From positions 1 through 64,000 of the forward strand of contig CANLMQ010000018.1 in NCBI GenBank assembly GCA_947492175.1: a stretch of DNA of 64,000 nt, in the 5' to 3' direction. This document shows positions 37,378 through 45,176 of this stretch, one piece after another. The stretch is from an uncultured Draconibacterium sp. (GTDB lineage Bacteria; Bacteroidota; Bacteroidia; Bacteroidales; Prolixibacteraceae). Position numbers and translations under genes: made by a program. The first letter of the stretch is position 1. Every line of letters starts with the position of its first letter. A model generated the notes under the pieces. The model was not told the origin of the DNA. It worked only from the letters and a program-made list of their open reading frames with translations, and searched no databases.

Positions 37378-37989
37378 ATGGCAAATATCGATTTAAACAA
37401 CGATTTAGAGAAGTTTAGTTATGCATTGGGAATGAGCATTTCGGCAAATTTAATTCAGTCGGGCGTAAAAACAGTTTGCCCTGAGGCATTTATTACAGCA
37501 TTAAAAGATGTTTACTCAGGAGTAGCACCACGAATTAAACCCGAAGATGCAAACCAGATTTTAGAATCTTTCATGGCCGAGGCACAAGCAGGCGAAGGAA
37601 ATAAAAACCTGGAAGAAGGAGCTGCTTTTCTTGCTGAGAATAGTAAAAAAGAAGAAGTAATTGAATTACCAAGCGGATTACAATACGAAGTTATCAAAGA
37701 AGGAGAAGGTGAAATTCCAACTGCAGAGCAACAGGTAAAATGCCATTACCACGGAACATTAATCGACGGTACAGTTTTCGACAGTTCGGTTGAACGCAAC
37801 CAGCCGGCAGTTTTTCCTGTAAATGGCGTAATCCAAGGATGGGTTGAAGCACTTCAGTTAATGTCTGTTGGTTCAAAATGGAAACTTTTTATACCTTCGG
37901 AACTTGCTTACGGACCCAATGGTGCCGGTGGTACAATTGGACCAAATGCAACACTTGTATTTGAAGTAGAATTATTAGAAATTTTATAA
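37378..37989 (+). CDS. FKBP-type peptidyl-prolyl isomerase, cytoplasmic
   Basis: The 203-residue protein has an N-terminal FKBP_N dimerisation domain (residues 1-85, LEKFSYALGMSISANL) and a C-terminal FKBP domain (about 100-203) with VKCHYHGTLIDGTVFDSSV, PAVFPVNGVIQGWVEAL, GSKWKLFIPSELAYG and TLVFEVELLEI. No signal peptide is present, so it should stay in the cytosol as a proline isomerase and chaperone. The next gene is a lipoprotein paralogue 44 nt downstream, so the pair is a tandem duplication with different destinations. Confidence 0.93.
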   Translation: MANIDLNNDLEKFSYALGMSISANLIQSGVKTVCPEAFITALKDVYSGVAPRIKPEDANQILESFMAEAQAGEGNKNLEEGAAFLAENSKKEEVIELPSGLQYEVIKEGEGEIPTAEQQVKCHYHGTLIDGTVFDSSVERNQPAVFPVNGVIQGWVEALQLMSVGSKWKLFIPSELAYGPNGAGGTIGPNATLVFEVELLEIL

Positions 37990-38033
37990 GTATTAAATTC
38001 AATCAGTCGAATGACTGAAAAAAAGACAAACAA

Positions 38034-38738
38034 ATGAAAAATAGTATTCTTTATCTTTTGGTAGTTGGATTAATCGTTGCTGCAACTTCGTGCCAGCAAG
38101 GAGGACCTGCTAATGTAAAAATGGAAACCAGCGTTGATTCGGTTAGTTATGCAATTGGCGTTTTGGTTGGTTCTAACAATAAAAAACAATTGGAAGGTGC
38201 TCCGGGCAGCGACGAAATGAACATGGAAGTTATGGCTGCTGCTTTCCGCTCAGCATCGTTAGGCGAAGAAGCTAAAATTTCGGAGCAAGAAGCCAATGCA
38301 ATGATTCAGAAGTTTTTTAGAGAAGCCGGAGATCGTGAAGCACAAGCTAATCTTGAAGCCGGAAATAAATTTTTAGAAGAAAATAAAGCACGCGAAGGCG
38401 TAACAACTACCGAAAGTGGTTTACAATACGAAGTTCTCACTGAAGGAACAGGAGAAAAACCAACTGATACTGACAAAGTACGTGTACATTACCACGGAAC
38501 TTTAATCGACGGAACTGTTTTCGACAGCTCGGTTGACCGTGGCGAACCTGCAGTATTTGGAGTAGGCCAGGTAATTCCAGGATGGACAGAAGCATTAAAA
38601 TTAATGCCTGTTGGATCGAAATGGAAAGTTTACCTTCCTGCTGATATCGCTTATGGCGAGCGAGGAACAGGTGGACCAATTGGTCCTAACTCAACACTTA
38701 TTTTCGAAGTTGAGTTACTTGAAATCGTTAAAGAATAG
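38034..38738 (+). CDS. FKBP-type peptidyl-prolyl isomerase lipoprotein
   Basis: This 234-residue paralogue of the preceding gene has a lipoprotein signal (KNSILYLLVVGLIVAATSC, Cys about 20). The FKBP_N helical domain (VDSVSYAIGVLVGSNNKKQL) and FKBP domain (VRVHYHGTLIDGTVFDSSV, PAVFGVGQVIPGWTEAL, GSKWKVYLPADIAYGERG) follow. It should fold envelope proteins from a membrane anchor. The gene shares the upstream FKBP gene's transcript and ends before repeat family A and a terminator. Confidence 0.93.
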   Translation: MKNSILYLLVVGLIVAATSCQQGGPANVKMETSVDSVSYAIGVLVGSNNKKQLEGAPGSDEMNMEVMAAAFRSASLGEEAKISEQEANAMIQKFFREAGDREAQANLEAGNKFLEENKAREGVTTTESGLQYEVLTEGTGEKPTDTDKVRVHYHGTLIDGTVFDSSVDRGEPAVFGVGQVIPGWTEALKLMPVGSKWKVYLPADIAYGERGTGGPIGPNSTLIFEVELLEIVKE

Positions 38739-38740
38739 TA

Positions 38741-38835
38741 AGTTTTGTCATTCCGAAAGAGGAACGACTGAGGAACCTCTGACAACAGAGCATTACAGTA
38801 ACAGATTTCTCTCTTCGTTCGAAACGACAAAAACT
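38741..38835. repeat. palindromic intergenic repeat, family A
   Basis: AGTTTTGTCATTCCGAA at the left and TTCGAAACGACAAAAACT at the right are imperfect inverted ends about 95 bp apart, with inner words GAGGAACGACTGAGGAACC and GATTTCTCTCTTCG. Related words occur at 35842-35866 and near 60900-60931. The structure resembles MITE/REP-like intergenic elements seen in many Bacteroidota genomes. It has no coding capacity I trust. Confidence 0.55.
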
Positions 38836-38845
38836 TGTTGATAAA

Positions 38846-38876
38846 AAACCCTTTGTCTTTTTCAGGCAAAGGGTTT
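38846..38876 (+). terminator. terminator of the FKBP pair
   Basis: AAACCCTTTG (38846-38855) and CAAAGGGTTT (38867-38876) form a perfect 10-bp stem around 11 nt, followed by CTTTTTTTTAT. It ends the two-gene FKBP transcript. Confidence 0.85.
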
Positions 38877-38884
38877 CTTTTTTT

Positions 38885-38892
38885 TATCTTCG
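38885..38892 (+). promoter_or_regulatory. possible -7 element of the DUF3127 gene
   Basis: TATCTTCG differs by one base from TAnnTTTG. It lies 31 nt before the ATG at 38924, directly behind the FKBP terminator. No -33 box is evident. Confidence 0.35.
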
Positions 38893-38923
38893 CCCCAATC
38901 AAAATAAATACAAAAATCGAAAG

Positions 38924-39292
38924 ATGGCATTAAGCGTTAAAGGAAAAATCGACCAGATTTTAAAACCTGAGTCGGGCACAAGCAAGGCTGGGAAAGAATG
39001 GACCAAACAAGAATTTGTAATTGAAACAGACGACCAATACCCAAAGAAAGTATGTTTTACCCTATTTGGAGAAAAAGTTAGTTTGGTAAACGGATTATCT
39101 GCAGGCCAGGATGTTGAAGTATCGTTTAACGTTGAATCGCGCGAGTATAACGGACGCTGGTTTCATAACATAAATGCATGGAAAATTGAAAAAGCTTCGG
39201 ACGATAACATGCCTTTCCCTCCACCTGAATTCGGCATGGGCGATATTCCTCCGGAACCTGCCGACGATGCAGCAGGAGACCTTCCGTTTTAA
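38924..39292 (+). CDS. DUF3127 protein
   Basis: The 122-residue protein belongs to the DUF3127 family, small proteins with an OB-like fold. Family features are the start LSVKGKIDQILKPESGTSKAGKEW (quoted as two parts: LSVKGKIDQILKPESG and TSKAGKEW), the strand VKVSLVNGL-like segment EKVSLVNGLSAGQDVEVSF, and NGRWFHNINAWKIEK. The C-terminal tail is acidic and proline-rich and ends DLPF, reminiscent of the protein-docking tails of single-stranded DNA-binding proteins, which often end DLPF or DIPF. A nucleic-acid role is therefore possible but not shown. Confidence 0.85.
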   Translation: MALSVKGKIDQILKPESGTSKAGKEWTKQEFVIETDDQYPKKVCFTLFGEKVSLVNGLSAGQDVEVSFNVESREYNGRWFHNINAWKIEKASDDNMPFPPPEFGMGDIPPEPADDAAGDLPF

Positions 39293-39319
39293 TTGATTAT
39301 TACAACTAATTACTATAAA

Positions 39320-39354
39320 AAATACCAGCTACTCGTTATAAGTAGCTGGTATTT
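39320..39354. terminator. bidirectional terminator between DUF3127 and yaaA
   Basis: AAATACCAGCTACT (39320-39333) and AGTAGCTGGTATTT (39341-39354) pair perfectly over 14 bp around CGTTATA. The plus strand continues TTATGTTATT and the minus strand TTTTATAG, so it may serve both converging genes. Confidence 0.8.
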
Positions 39355-39440
39355 TTATGTTATTCATGCTGAATTTATTTCAACAACTTAACAGGTTCTT
39401 AAATAAGTTTGGAGCCACATTCGGAAGTACTTTCTTACTA

Positions 39441-40208
39441 TTACCCTCTTGTAAACACAGGCTTCCCCTCTTTTGACAATCGCGGATTAAAAACATAGCC
39501 TTCCGAATCGAAAGCCTGTAAGTCTTCGGTCCTGTCAATATCATTTTCAAGAACAAAACGAGTCATTAAACCGCGGGCCTTTTTCGCAAAAAACGAGATC
39601 ATTTTATACTCACCGTTTTTCATGTCTTTAAACTCCGGCGTAACAATTTCGCAATCCAGTTTTTTGGTATCTATACTTTTATAGTATTCGTTCGATGCCA
39701 GGTTAAGTAAAACATTACTTCCCGAGGCTGAAACCGCCTCTTTTACCTTTGGGGTAATTTTACTTTTCCAGAACGCATATAAATCGGCAGACCGCTGGTA
39801 TTTTAGTTTTGTCCCCATCTCTAACCGATAAGGCTGCATTAAATCCAGTGGCTTTAATACGCCATACAATCCCGATAAAATGCGGAGTTTCGATTGCAAC
39901 TTTAGTAACTGCTCTTCGGTAAGTGAGCCGGCATCAAGGCCCTGATATACATCGCCGCTAAAAGCAAGTACGGCCTGTTTGGCATTTTCGGGAGTAAAAG
40001 GCTGGTGCCAGGTTTGAAAACGTTCGTAATTTAATTGTCCCAGAGTTGCTGAAATCCCCATTAATTCGGAAAGTTTTTTTGGGCTCATTTTCTGTAAGCG
40101 ACCAAGCAATTTTTCCGATTCTTCCAACATTTCGGGCATTGTATATTGGCATGTTGTTGCAGGTGTTTTATAATCCAGCGATTTAGCCGGTGATATTACT
40201 AGTAACAT
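39441..40208 (-). CDS. yaaA: YaaA family peroxide-stress protein
   Basis: The 255-residue protein is of the YaaA/DUF328 family, which in E. coli lowers free iron and oxidative damage. It starts LLVISPAKSLDYK, a family signature, then has FSGDVYQGLDA, RILSGLYGVLKPLDLMQPYRLEMGTKL (partly quoted: LSGLYGVLKPLDLMQPYRLE), LNLASNEYYKS and KKARGLMTRF. It is cytosolic. A minus-strand TATTTTTG (40241-40234) about 25 nt upstream could be its -7 element. Confidence 0.93.
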   Translation of the reverse strand: MLLVISPAKSLDYKTPATTCQYTMPEMLEESEKLLGRLQKMSPKKLSELMGISATLGQLNYERFQTWHQPFTPENAKQAVLAFSGDVYQGLDAGSLTEEQLLKLQSKLRILSGLYGVLKPLDLMQPYRLEMGTKLKYQRSADLYAFWKSKITPKVKEAVSASGSNVLLNLASNEYYKSIDTKKLDCEIVTPEFKDMKNGEYKMISFFAKKARGLMTRFVLENDIDRTEDLQAFDSEGYVFNPRLSKEGKPVFTRG

Positions 40209-40452
40209 ATTTATTTGTGATGTAAATGATTTTCAAAAATAACAGAAAAAGCAGTTCAATGTTTATGATTTTTGAACATTAAGCGAATGTACATTATGTA
40301 TTGAAGCATACATATGTTTACGTATTCTCTTGAAGATTTAAAGGATTAGCCTCGATGCTATAAACAAAATAAGAACACATTGTCTATCTCTGTTCAATAT
40401 TACATTAAGAAAAAGGAAACACTTCTTTCAAAAACACCTAACTCTCTGCAAA

Positions 40453-40630
40453 GCTGCAAAAGCTCCGCGACCACCGTCCTGGTGTTTTTGTAAGTTTGCA
40501 AAAGGGCCTCGACCACCGTTTTACAACTTTCGTACGTTTGCAAAAGTGTCCCGACCTCCGATTTACTGCTTTCGTGGCTTTACAAAATGTCCCGACCTCC
40601 GATTTATAGCTTTTGTAAGTTTGCAAAAGG
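40453..40630. repeat. 42-bp tandem repeat array, four units plus a partial
   Basis: Units begin at 40453, 40495, 40537, 40579 and 40620 (spacing 42, 42, 42, 41). Each has TTTGCAAAAG (or TGCAAAAG), then CGACC-CCG and a TTTA-CTTTCGT-like end. At unit junctions CTTTTGTAA meets TTGCAAAAG, giving small hairpins. A 90-codon minus-strand frame (40438-40710) reads 14-residue repeats such as NRRSGHFCKRTK, but one unit has lost a base, so the frame is not kept throughout. The array is in the 576-bp gap between yaaA and the next gene. Confidence 0.8.
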
Positions 40631-40784
40631 GGTTTGCTCTTCGGCGCGGTCGAATTGTCAGTCAACAAAATCATTGCGCCGGTGGATTTACTTCCTTCTT
40701 CGTAAAACAACGGGAGAAAAACCGGTATCGCAGAATATTTGTTTTTCTGCAGTCATTATTTACCGGCTGTTGGCATAATTTTGT

Positions 40785-41120
40785 TTATCCTCTGTTTCCG
40801 CGAGCCATAAAATACATGGCTATAGCTGCCGTTGTAAAGTGTTTCAGCAATAAGTCAACCGAGAAACCATTTATAAACATCATGGTTACTGATAGCCCGA
40901 AAAGTACCAGTGCCGACAAAACAGTTAATGTATTGTTACGGCTAAAGCCCCCGCCCAGCAGCAACACGGTAAATAATACAAATCCGGCAATAAGAAAATA
41001 ATAAACCGAGTTGAACGAGAATTTAATAAACTCATCGAAATAGCGGATGTAGGTAATAATTCCCATCGACAAGCGCAACATCCATGCGGCAAGCGGTACT
41101 AAACTTTTAAATGGTCCCAT
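40785..41120 (-). CDS. small integral membrane protein
   Basis: This 111-residue protein has an amphipathic N-terminus and three membrane segments, about residues 41-58 (YYFLIAGFVLFTVLLLGG), 65-85 (TLTVLSALVLFGLSVTMMFI) and 90-105. I recognise no family; size and topology resemble DoxX-like or other small envelope proteins. It lies upstream of the 42-bp array and 65 nt after the cytochrome gene on the same strand, so co-transcription with the cytochrome is possible. Coding is supported by the coherent hydrophobic pattern rather than by a named motif. Confidence 0.65.
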   Translation of the reverse strand: MGPFKSLVPLAAWMLRLSMGIITYIRYFDEFIKFSFNSVYYFLIAGFVLFTVLLLGGGFSRNNTLTVLSALVLFGLSVTMMFINGFSVDLLLKHFTTAAIAMYFMARGNRG

Positions 41121-41185
41121 TTAATCCTATTCTTTTTTGCTTTATAATATCGGCAATATTTTAGTGCAAGCGTACGAATACTTTT

Positions 41186-43552
41186 TTACATGCTTTGTTG
41201 TAATGCATTTATCGATTGCTGAAGTGCTGCTCCGTCCTGTCCCGAAATGCCTTCAACTTTCAAAGCATTTTTGTACACCTGAAGCGCCATGTTTTTGTTT
41301 CCGTCGCGCAGGTATATATCGGCCAAAAAGCTGGGCGCACTTAAAAATGTAGGAAAGCTTTTTATAATTTGTGTTAATGTTTTTATTGCTGCGGCTTTCT
41401 CTCCATTTTGCAATTGATAATACGCCAGCGTATAAGCATAGTTTGGATCGTTGGGTCGTGCTTTTGCAGCAATTCTGGCATATTTAACCGCACCGGGCAA
41501 ATCGCCTCGTTGCGCTACAATCACACTCAGGTTTTTGGCTGCTACCGGATTGTTCTCCGGATTCTTTCCAAGTGCTGCTGTTAAAGCTACTTCAGCTTCG
41601 TCCAATCTTCCCTGCTCGGCAAGCAATAAACCAAGATTCAAATTGGCCGCTTCGTTATCCGGATCAAATTCAAGCACCTTTTTCAGATTCTCTTCGGCTT
41701 TTGTCTGGTTGCCGATATAAGAGTATAAAACACTGCTGTTTATAAGTGGCATTATAGATTCGGGATATAAACGGGCTGCTGTTTCGTATGAATTTAATGC
41801 CGACTGTGCATCGCCTTTATTCTGATGATAAATACCGAGGTTGTAATGATTGCTCCAGTTATCCTGTCTTGAAGTCATGGAGGTAACATATTCTTTTTCG
41901 GCTTTGTCGATAATAACCTGTTGTTCCGGCGTAAACCTGTCGTTACCAAAAATAAGCAGCGAATTTACCGCCTGAATCCGCACCAGTCTGATTTCATCTT
42001 CGCAAGCCTTTAGCAGTGCTGTTTTTACTTCCTCCGATGTATTTCCTGATAAACCAATGGCTGCTGCCGACCGCACCAACTCCGATTTGGAATTTAAAGC
42101 TTCAAGTAAAACTGCCCATTTCGAGTCGAGATTACAACCGTTAAGCAAACGTATAAAAGAAGTAGTAACCACTTCGTCTGGTTTTCCGCTTTTTATATAA
42201 GCATATATTTTGTCAATGTTTGTCCAGTCGTTTTCACGCGCCTCTTTTATTAACCGGGCCCAGCGTAAAGTCTCTTCCTGGTAGTTTCCGTTGGGTCGTT
42301 TTTTAACAATCTCGTTGGCCCATTCAGGTGTTTTGTCTTTATGACAATCGTTGCAGGCATTGGGCGATCCAAACTTAATGGTTGCTTCCGGCATTGGCGG
42401 ACGGAACGAGTGATCGCTACGAAGGAAATGGCCAACAAATTCGCGCTTTGGCATGTGGCAGCTTATACAGGTTAAACCTGCTTCTGCCGGATGCCCGGTA
42501 TGCGTTTCCAAATCTTCGTTCCGGTTGTTATGACAGGTTAAACATGCCTGGTTGGGATTGTCCTTATTTCTGTCGCGTCCACTTGAAGTGTGGCAAACAA
42601 CACAATGTAATTCACTTTCCTGAGCACACTTGTTCATTCTCCAGCCGGTCATTGTATAATTTTCTCCCAGGTCGCGTCCGTCAGGGTAAAAATCGCGATC
42701 TTCAAGCGTAGTAATATTATAGTTGTCGAAGAATTTGTCGCCCGGCATATAACTTGGCGTAATCGGACTCATTTTTGCATGACAAGGAGCACAGGCATCG
42801 TTGTTTTGTTCCTGCGTAAAAGTTGAGGTTACAATTAATCCAATATCCTCGGGTGCTTCTTCGCCTTCTTTCAGGTTTTTAAATATACGAATGTGCTCGC
42901 CTGCCGGCCCATGACAAGTTTCGCAGTTAATACCTGCTTCGCGCCAGGTAGTATGGTAAGTCTCGGAGTTTAAATCGTAATTTGTACTTAACTGACTGAT
43001 ATGACAACTGTAACAACCGGTGTTAAATGTGTACATAGCATCGCGCCAGGGCAGTGCCTCGTCCTCATCCACTCCCTCTTCAAAATGCCGAACAGCTGAC
43101 TCGGGGTAATTAAACCATATTTTACGATTTGCATCGTAGGCCAACGGAATGGTTTGCAGTTTCCCTTTATCCAGGGGGGTTAAAAAACAATACACATTAT
43201 GCCCTCCAAGTGCCCAGTCTATTTGAAATGAATTAAGCAGTTTATTTCCTTCCTTTTCCAGCAAAGTCATGGTAGAGTCGGTTGAAACTATTTCGTACAT
43301 TTTACCCTCCACCGCTACGGGTTTGCTATCTGGTAACTGATGTTTGGCGACAAACCCGGCATTTATGGGCATCATAGCCTGCCCGTGGTACGATGGCGAC
43401 CAAAGCTGGTAAAACTTTTCGTGACATTCCCTGCAACTTTCTGATCCGGAAAATTCATTCTCTCCCAAGTTTTGCTTGCCTCGTTGTTTGCACGACAACA
43501 CGCTTACCGCAATTAAAATACCAACCAGCAATTGTAAATATCTCCCCGCCAT
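41186..43552 (-). CDS. octaheme c-type cytochrome lipoprotein with TPR domain
   Basis: The 788-residue protein begins with a lipoprotein signal (LQLLVGILIAVSVLSC). Eight CxxCH heme sites follow between about residues 39 and 405: CRECH, CYSCH, CETCH, CAPCH, CVVCH, CLTCH, CISCH and CNDCH, in a cytochrome c554-like layout. Residues about 430-560 look like HEAT-type helices (SKSELVRSAAAIGLSG), and 570-788 hold five or more TPR units (NWSNHYNLGIYHQNKGDAQSAL, in part; DNEAANLNLGLLLAEQGRLDEAE, in part). It should be an envelope electron-transfer protein with a protein-binding tail. No partner reductase is adjacent; the substrate is unknown. Confidence 0.88.
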   Translation of the reverse strand: MAGRYLQLLVGILIAVSVLSCKQRGKQNLGENEFSGSESCRECHEKFYQLWSPSYHGQAMMPINAGFVAKHQLPDSKPVAVEGKMYEIVSTDSTMTLLEKEGNKLLNSFQIDWALGGHNVYCFLTPLDKGKLQTIPLAYDANRKIWFNYPESAVRHFEEGVDEDEALPWRDAMYTFNTGCYSCHISQLSTNYDLNSETYHTTWREAGINCETCHGPAGEHIRIFKNLKEGEEAPEDIGLIVTSTFTQEQNNDACAPCHAKMSPITPSYMPGDKFFDNYNITTLEDRDFYPDGRDLGENYTMTGWRMNKCAQESELHCVVCHTSSGRDRNKDNPNQACLTCHNNRNEDLETHTGHPAEAGLTCISCHMPKREFVGHFLRSDHSFRPPMPEATIKFGSPNACNDCHKDKTPEWANEIVKKRPNGNYQEETLRWARLIKEARENDWTNIDKIYAYIKSGKPDEVVTTSFIRLLNGCNLDSKWAVLLEALNSKSELVRSAAAIGLSGNTSEEVKTALLKACEDEIRLVRIQAVNSLLIFGNDRFTPEQQVIIDKAEKEYVTSMTSRQDNWSNHYNLGIYHQNKGDAQSALNSYETAARLYPESIMPLINSSVLYSYIGNQTKAEENLKKVLEFDPDNEAANLNLGLLLAEQGRLDEAEVALTAALGKNPENNPVAAKNLSVIVAQRGDLPGAVKYARIAAKARPNDPNYAYTLAYYQLQNGEKAAAIKTLTQIIKSFPTFLSAPSFLADIYLRDGNKNMALQVYKNALKVEGISGQDGAALQQSINALQQSM

Positions 43553-43716
43553 AATATTGTAATTTTCAGACTTACAAAGATTAAGATTATTTGTATAAGA
43601 ATGAAATTAAATCCGCTGGTGGAGCTTATTTAGAAGCATACACTAATCCATAGTCATTGTAACAATAAAGAATGGAGAAAGTCTATTTATTTTACTCATT
43701 TTCAACGAATCTGAAT

Positions 43717-43744
43717 TTTGATTCGGCATTAAAATTTATCTTTG
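43717..43744 (+). promoter_or_regulatory. promoter of the LYS1-like gene
   Basis: TTTG (43717-43720) and TATCTTTG (43737-43744) are spaced by 16 nt, close to the Bacteroidota consensus. The start would be near 43751 and the leader about 54 nt. The leader contains the CTTCGGTCTTCGGTCTCC repeat word (see findings). Confidence 0.6.
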
Positions 43745-43804
43745 ATAAAATTTAGTTAAAAACTTCGGTCTTCGGTCTCCCGACTTCCGTCTAATTCGTT
43801 ATAA

Positions 43805-45016
43805 ATGAAAGTAGGAATTTTAAGAGAAGGAAAAACCCCTCCCGATAAACGTGTCCCTTTAACACCTCAGCAATGTGTAGAGGTTCAGGAAAAGTTTCCT
43901 GGCGTTACTATATTGGTGCAGCCCAGCCCAATTCGCAGTTTTAAGGACGACGAGTACCGTGCTTTGGGAATTTCGTTACAGGAAGATTTAAGCGATTGTG
44001 ATGTATTGTTAGGCGTAAAAGAGGTTCGTATTGAAGATTTTATTGAAGGAAAAATTTACCTGTTCTTTTCGCACACCATAAAAGAACAAGAATACAACCG
44101 AAAACTATTACAAACCGTTTTAGAAAAAAGAATTCAGCTGGTTGATTATGAAGTATTAACCAACAAAGAAGGATTCAGGATTATTGGATTCGGACGGTTT
44201 GCCGGTTTAGTTGGCGCATATAACGGATTCCGTGCCTTTGGGTTAAAAAATGAATTGTTTAACCTTAAACCAGCCCACGAATGCAACGATCTGGAAGAAA
44301 TGCTGCAACATTTGGATGCAGTTACTTTACCTCCGCTAAAAATCGCACTTACCGGCGATGGACGCGTAGCACATGGTGTTATTGAAATTCTTAACCACAT
44401 GAACATTATGCGTGTTTCGCCAGAGGCATTTTTAAAAATTGATGAACCGGAGCAGCCTGTTTATGTACAGCTTTTACCTAATAACTATGTGAAAAAAACC
44501 GGAAGCGAAGAAGCCTTTGATTTGATGCACTTTTTTAACCATCCAACAGAATACGAAAATGCATTTTCGCCCTTTGCCAAAGCAACCGACATGCTGATTG
44601 CATCGGCCTATTGGGATCCCAAGGCACCGGTATTATTTACGGCTGAAGAAATGAAAGCTGATGATTTCAGAATTAGTGTAATTTCCGACATTACCTGCGA
44701 TATTGAGGGATCTATTCCTTCCACAAAAAAGGCATCCAGCATTGCCGATCCGTTTTACGATTACAATATTGAAACCGGCGAACTGGAAGAGGCTTTTTCG
44801 AATCCCAACCATGTTTCTGTTCAGGCAGTTGATAATTTGCCTTGCGAACTTCCCAAGGATGCCTCTCTGGATTTTGGACAGAATCTAATTGAAAAAGTTT
44901 TCCCAAGCCTTTTTGGCGAAGATGTCGACAAGGTTATTGAGCGTGCATCAATTACAAAAGATGGCAGGTTGACCGATCGGTTCTCATACTTGCAGGACTT
45001 TGCCAACGGGAAATAG
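43805..45016 (+). CDS. saccharopine dehydrogenase (lysine-forming)-like NAD-dependent enzyme
   Basis: This 403-residue protein has the alanine dehydrogenase/transhydrogenase fold. The start KVGILREGKTPPDKRVPLTPQQC carries the conserved Arg and Lys. DVLLGVKEVRIEDFIEGKIYLFFSHT (partly quoted: YLFFSHTIKEQEYN) and VDYEVLTNKEGFRIIGFGRFAGLVGAYNG (partly quoted: IIGFGRFAGLVGAYNG) match LYS1-like members. A shortened nucleotide-binding motif is IALTGDGRVAHGVIEIL. The SVISDITCDIEGSIPST stretch is typical of saccharopine dehydrogenase/AlaDH relatives. It may oxidise or form saccharopine-like amino acids; substrate is uncertain. It has its own promoter and terminator. Confidence 0.75.
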   Translation: MKVGILREGKTPPDKRVPLTPQQCVEVQEKFPGVTILVQPSPIRSFKDDEYRALGISLQEDLSDCDVLLGVKEVRIEDFIEGKIYLFFSHTIKEQEYNRKLLQTVLEKRIQLVDYEVLTNKEGFRIIGFGRFAGLVGAYNGFRAFGLKNELFNLKPAHECNDLEEMLQHLDAVTLPPLKIALTGDGRVAHGVIEILNHMNIMRVSPEAFLKIDEPEQPVYVQLLPNNYVKKTGSEEAFDLMHFFNHPTEYENAFSPFAKATDMLIASAYWDPKAPVLFTAEEMKADDFRISVISDITCDIEGSIPSTKKASSIADPFYDYNIETGELEEAFSNPNHVSVQAVDNLPCELPKDASLDFGQNLIEKVFPSLFGEDVDKVIERASITKDGRLTDRFSYLQDFANGK

Positions 45017-45040
45017 ATTTCGCCCAATTCTTAGATTGAG

Positions 45041-45072
45041 ATCCGGCCTGTTAATACAAAAACAGACCGGAT
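45041..45072 (+). terminator. terminator of the LYS1-like gene
   Basis: ATCCGGCCTGTT (45041-45052) and AACAGACCGGAT (45061-45072) form a 12-bp stem with one mismatch, followed by TTTTTTT. It lies 25 nt after the stop codon. Confidence 0.85.
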
Positions 45073-45103
45073 TTTTTTTATAATCTGTGCCCAATAAAAA
45101 GCA

Positions 45104-45133
45104 AACGCCATCCGCCAAATGGCGGACAGCGTT
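45104..45133 (-). terminator. terminator of htpG
   Basis: AACGC (45104-45108) pairs with GCGTT (45129-45133), and TCCGCCA (45111-45117) with TGGCGGA (45120-45126), around a 2-nt loop and a CA/CA internal bulge. On the minus strand the hairpin is followed by TGCTTTTTATTGG. It may also be a REP-like palindrome reused as a terminator. Confidence 0.6.
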
Positions 45134-45176
45134 ATTTCACTTTCCCCTGACCAGTCGTTTGCACGACTTTTACTCT

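Noticed and set aside
40453..40630. CRISPR array
   Set aside because: The units are contiguous 42-bp repeats diverging along their whole length; there are no unique spacers and no cas genes in the window.
40438..40710. Minus-strand 90-residue repeat protein over the 42-bp array
   Set aside because: One unit is 41 bp, so repeats are not all in the same frame, and there is no promoter, start context or conserved flanking sequence. It is reported as a DNA repeat instead.
40546..41001. Plus-strand 151-codon frame starting in the tandem array
   Set aside because: It runs antisense over the small membrane protein gene and begins inside the repeats. The composition shows no domain or signal.
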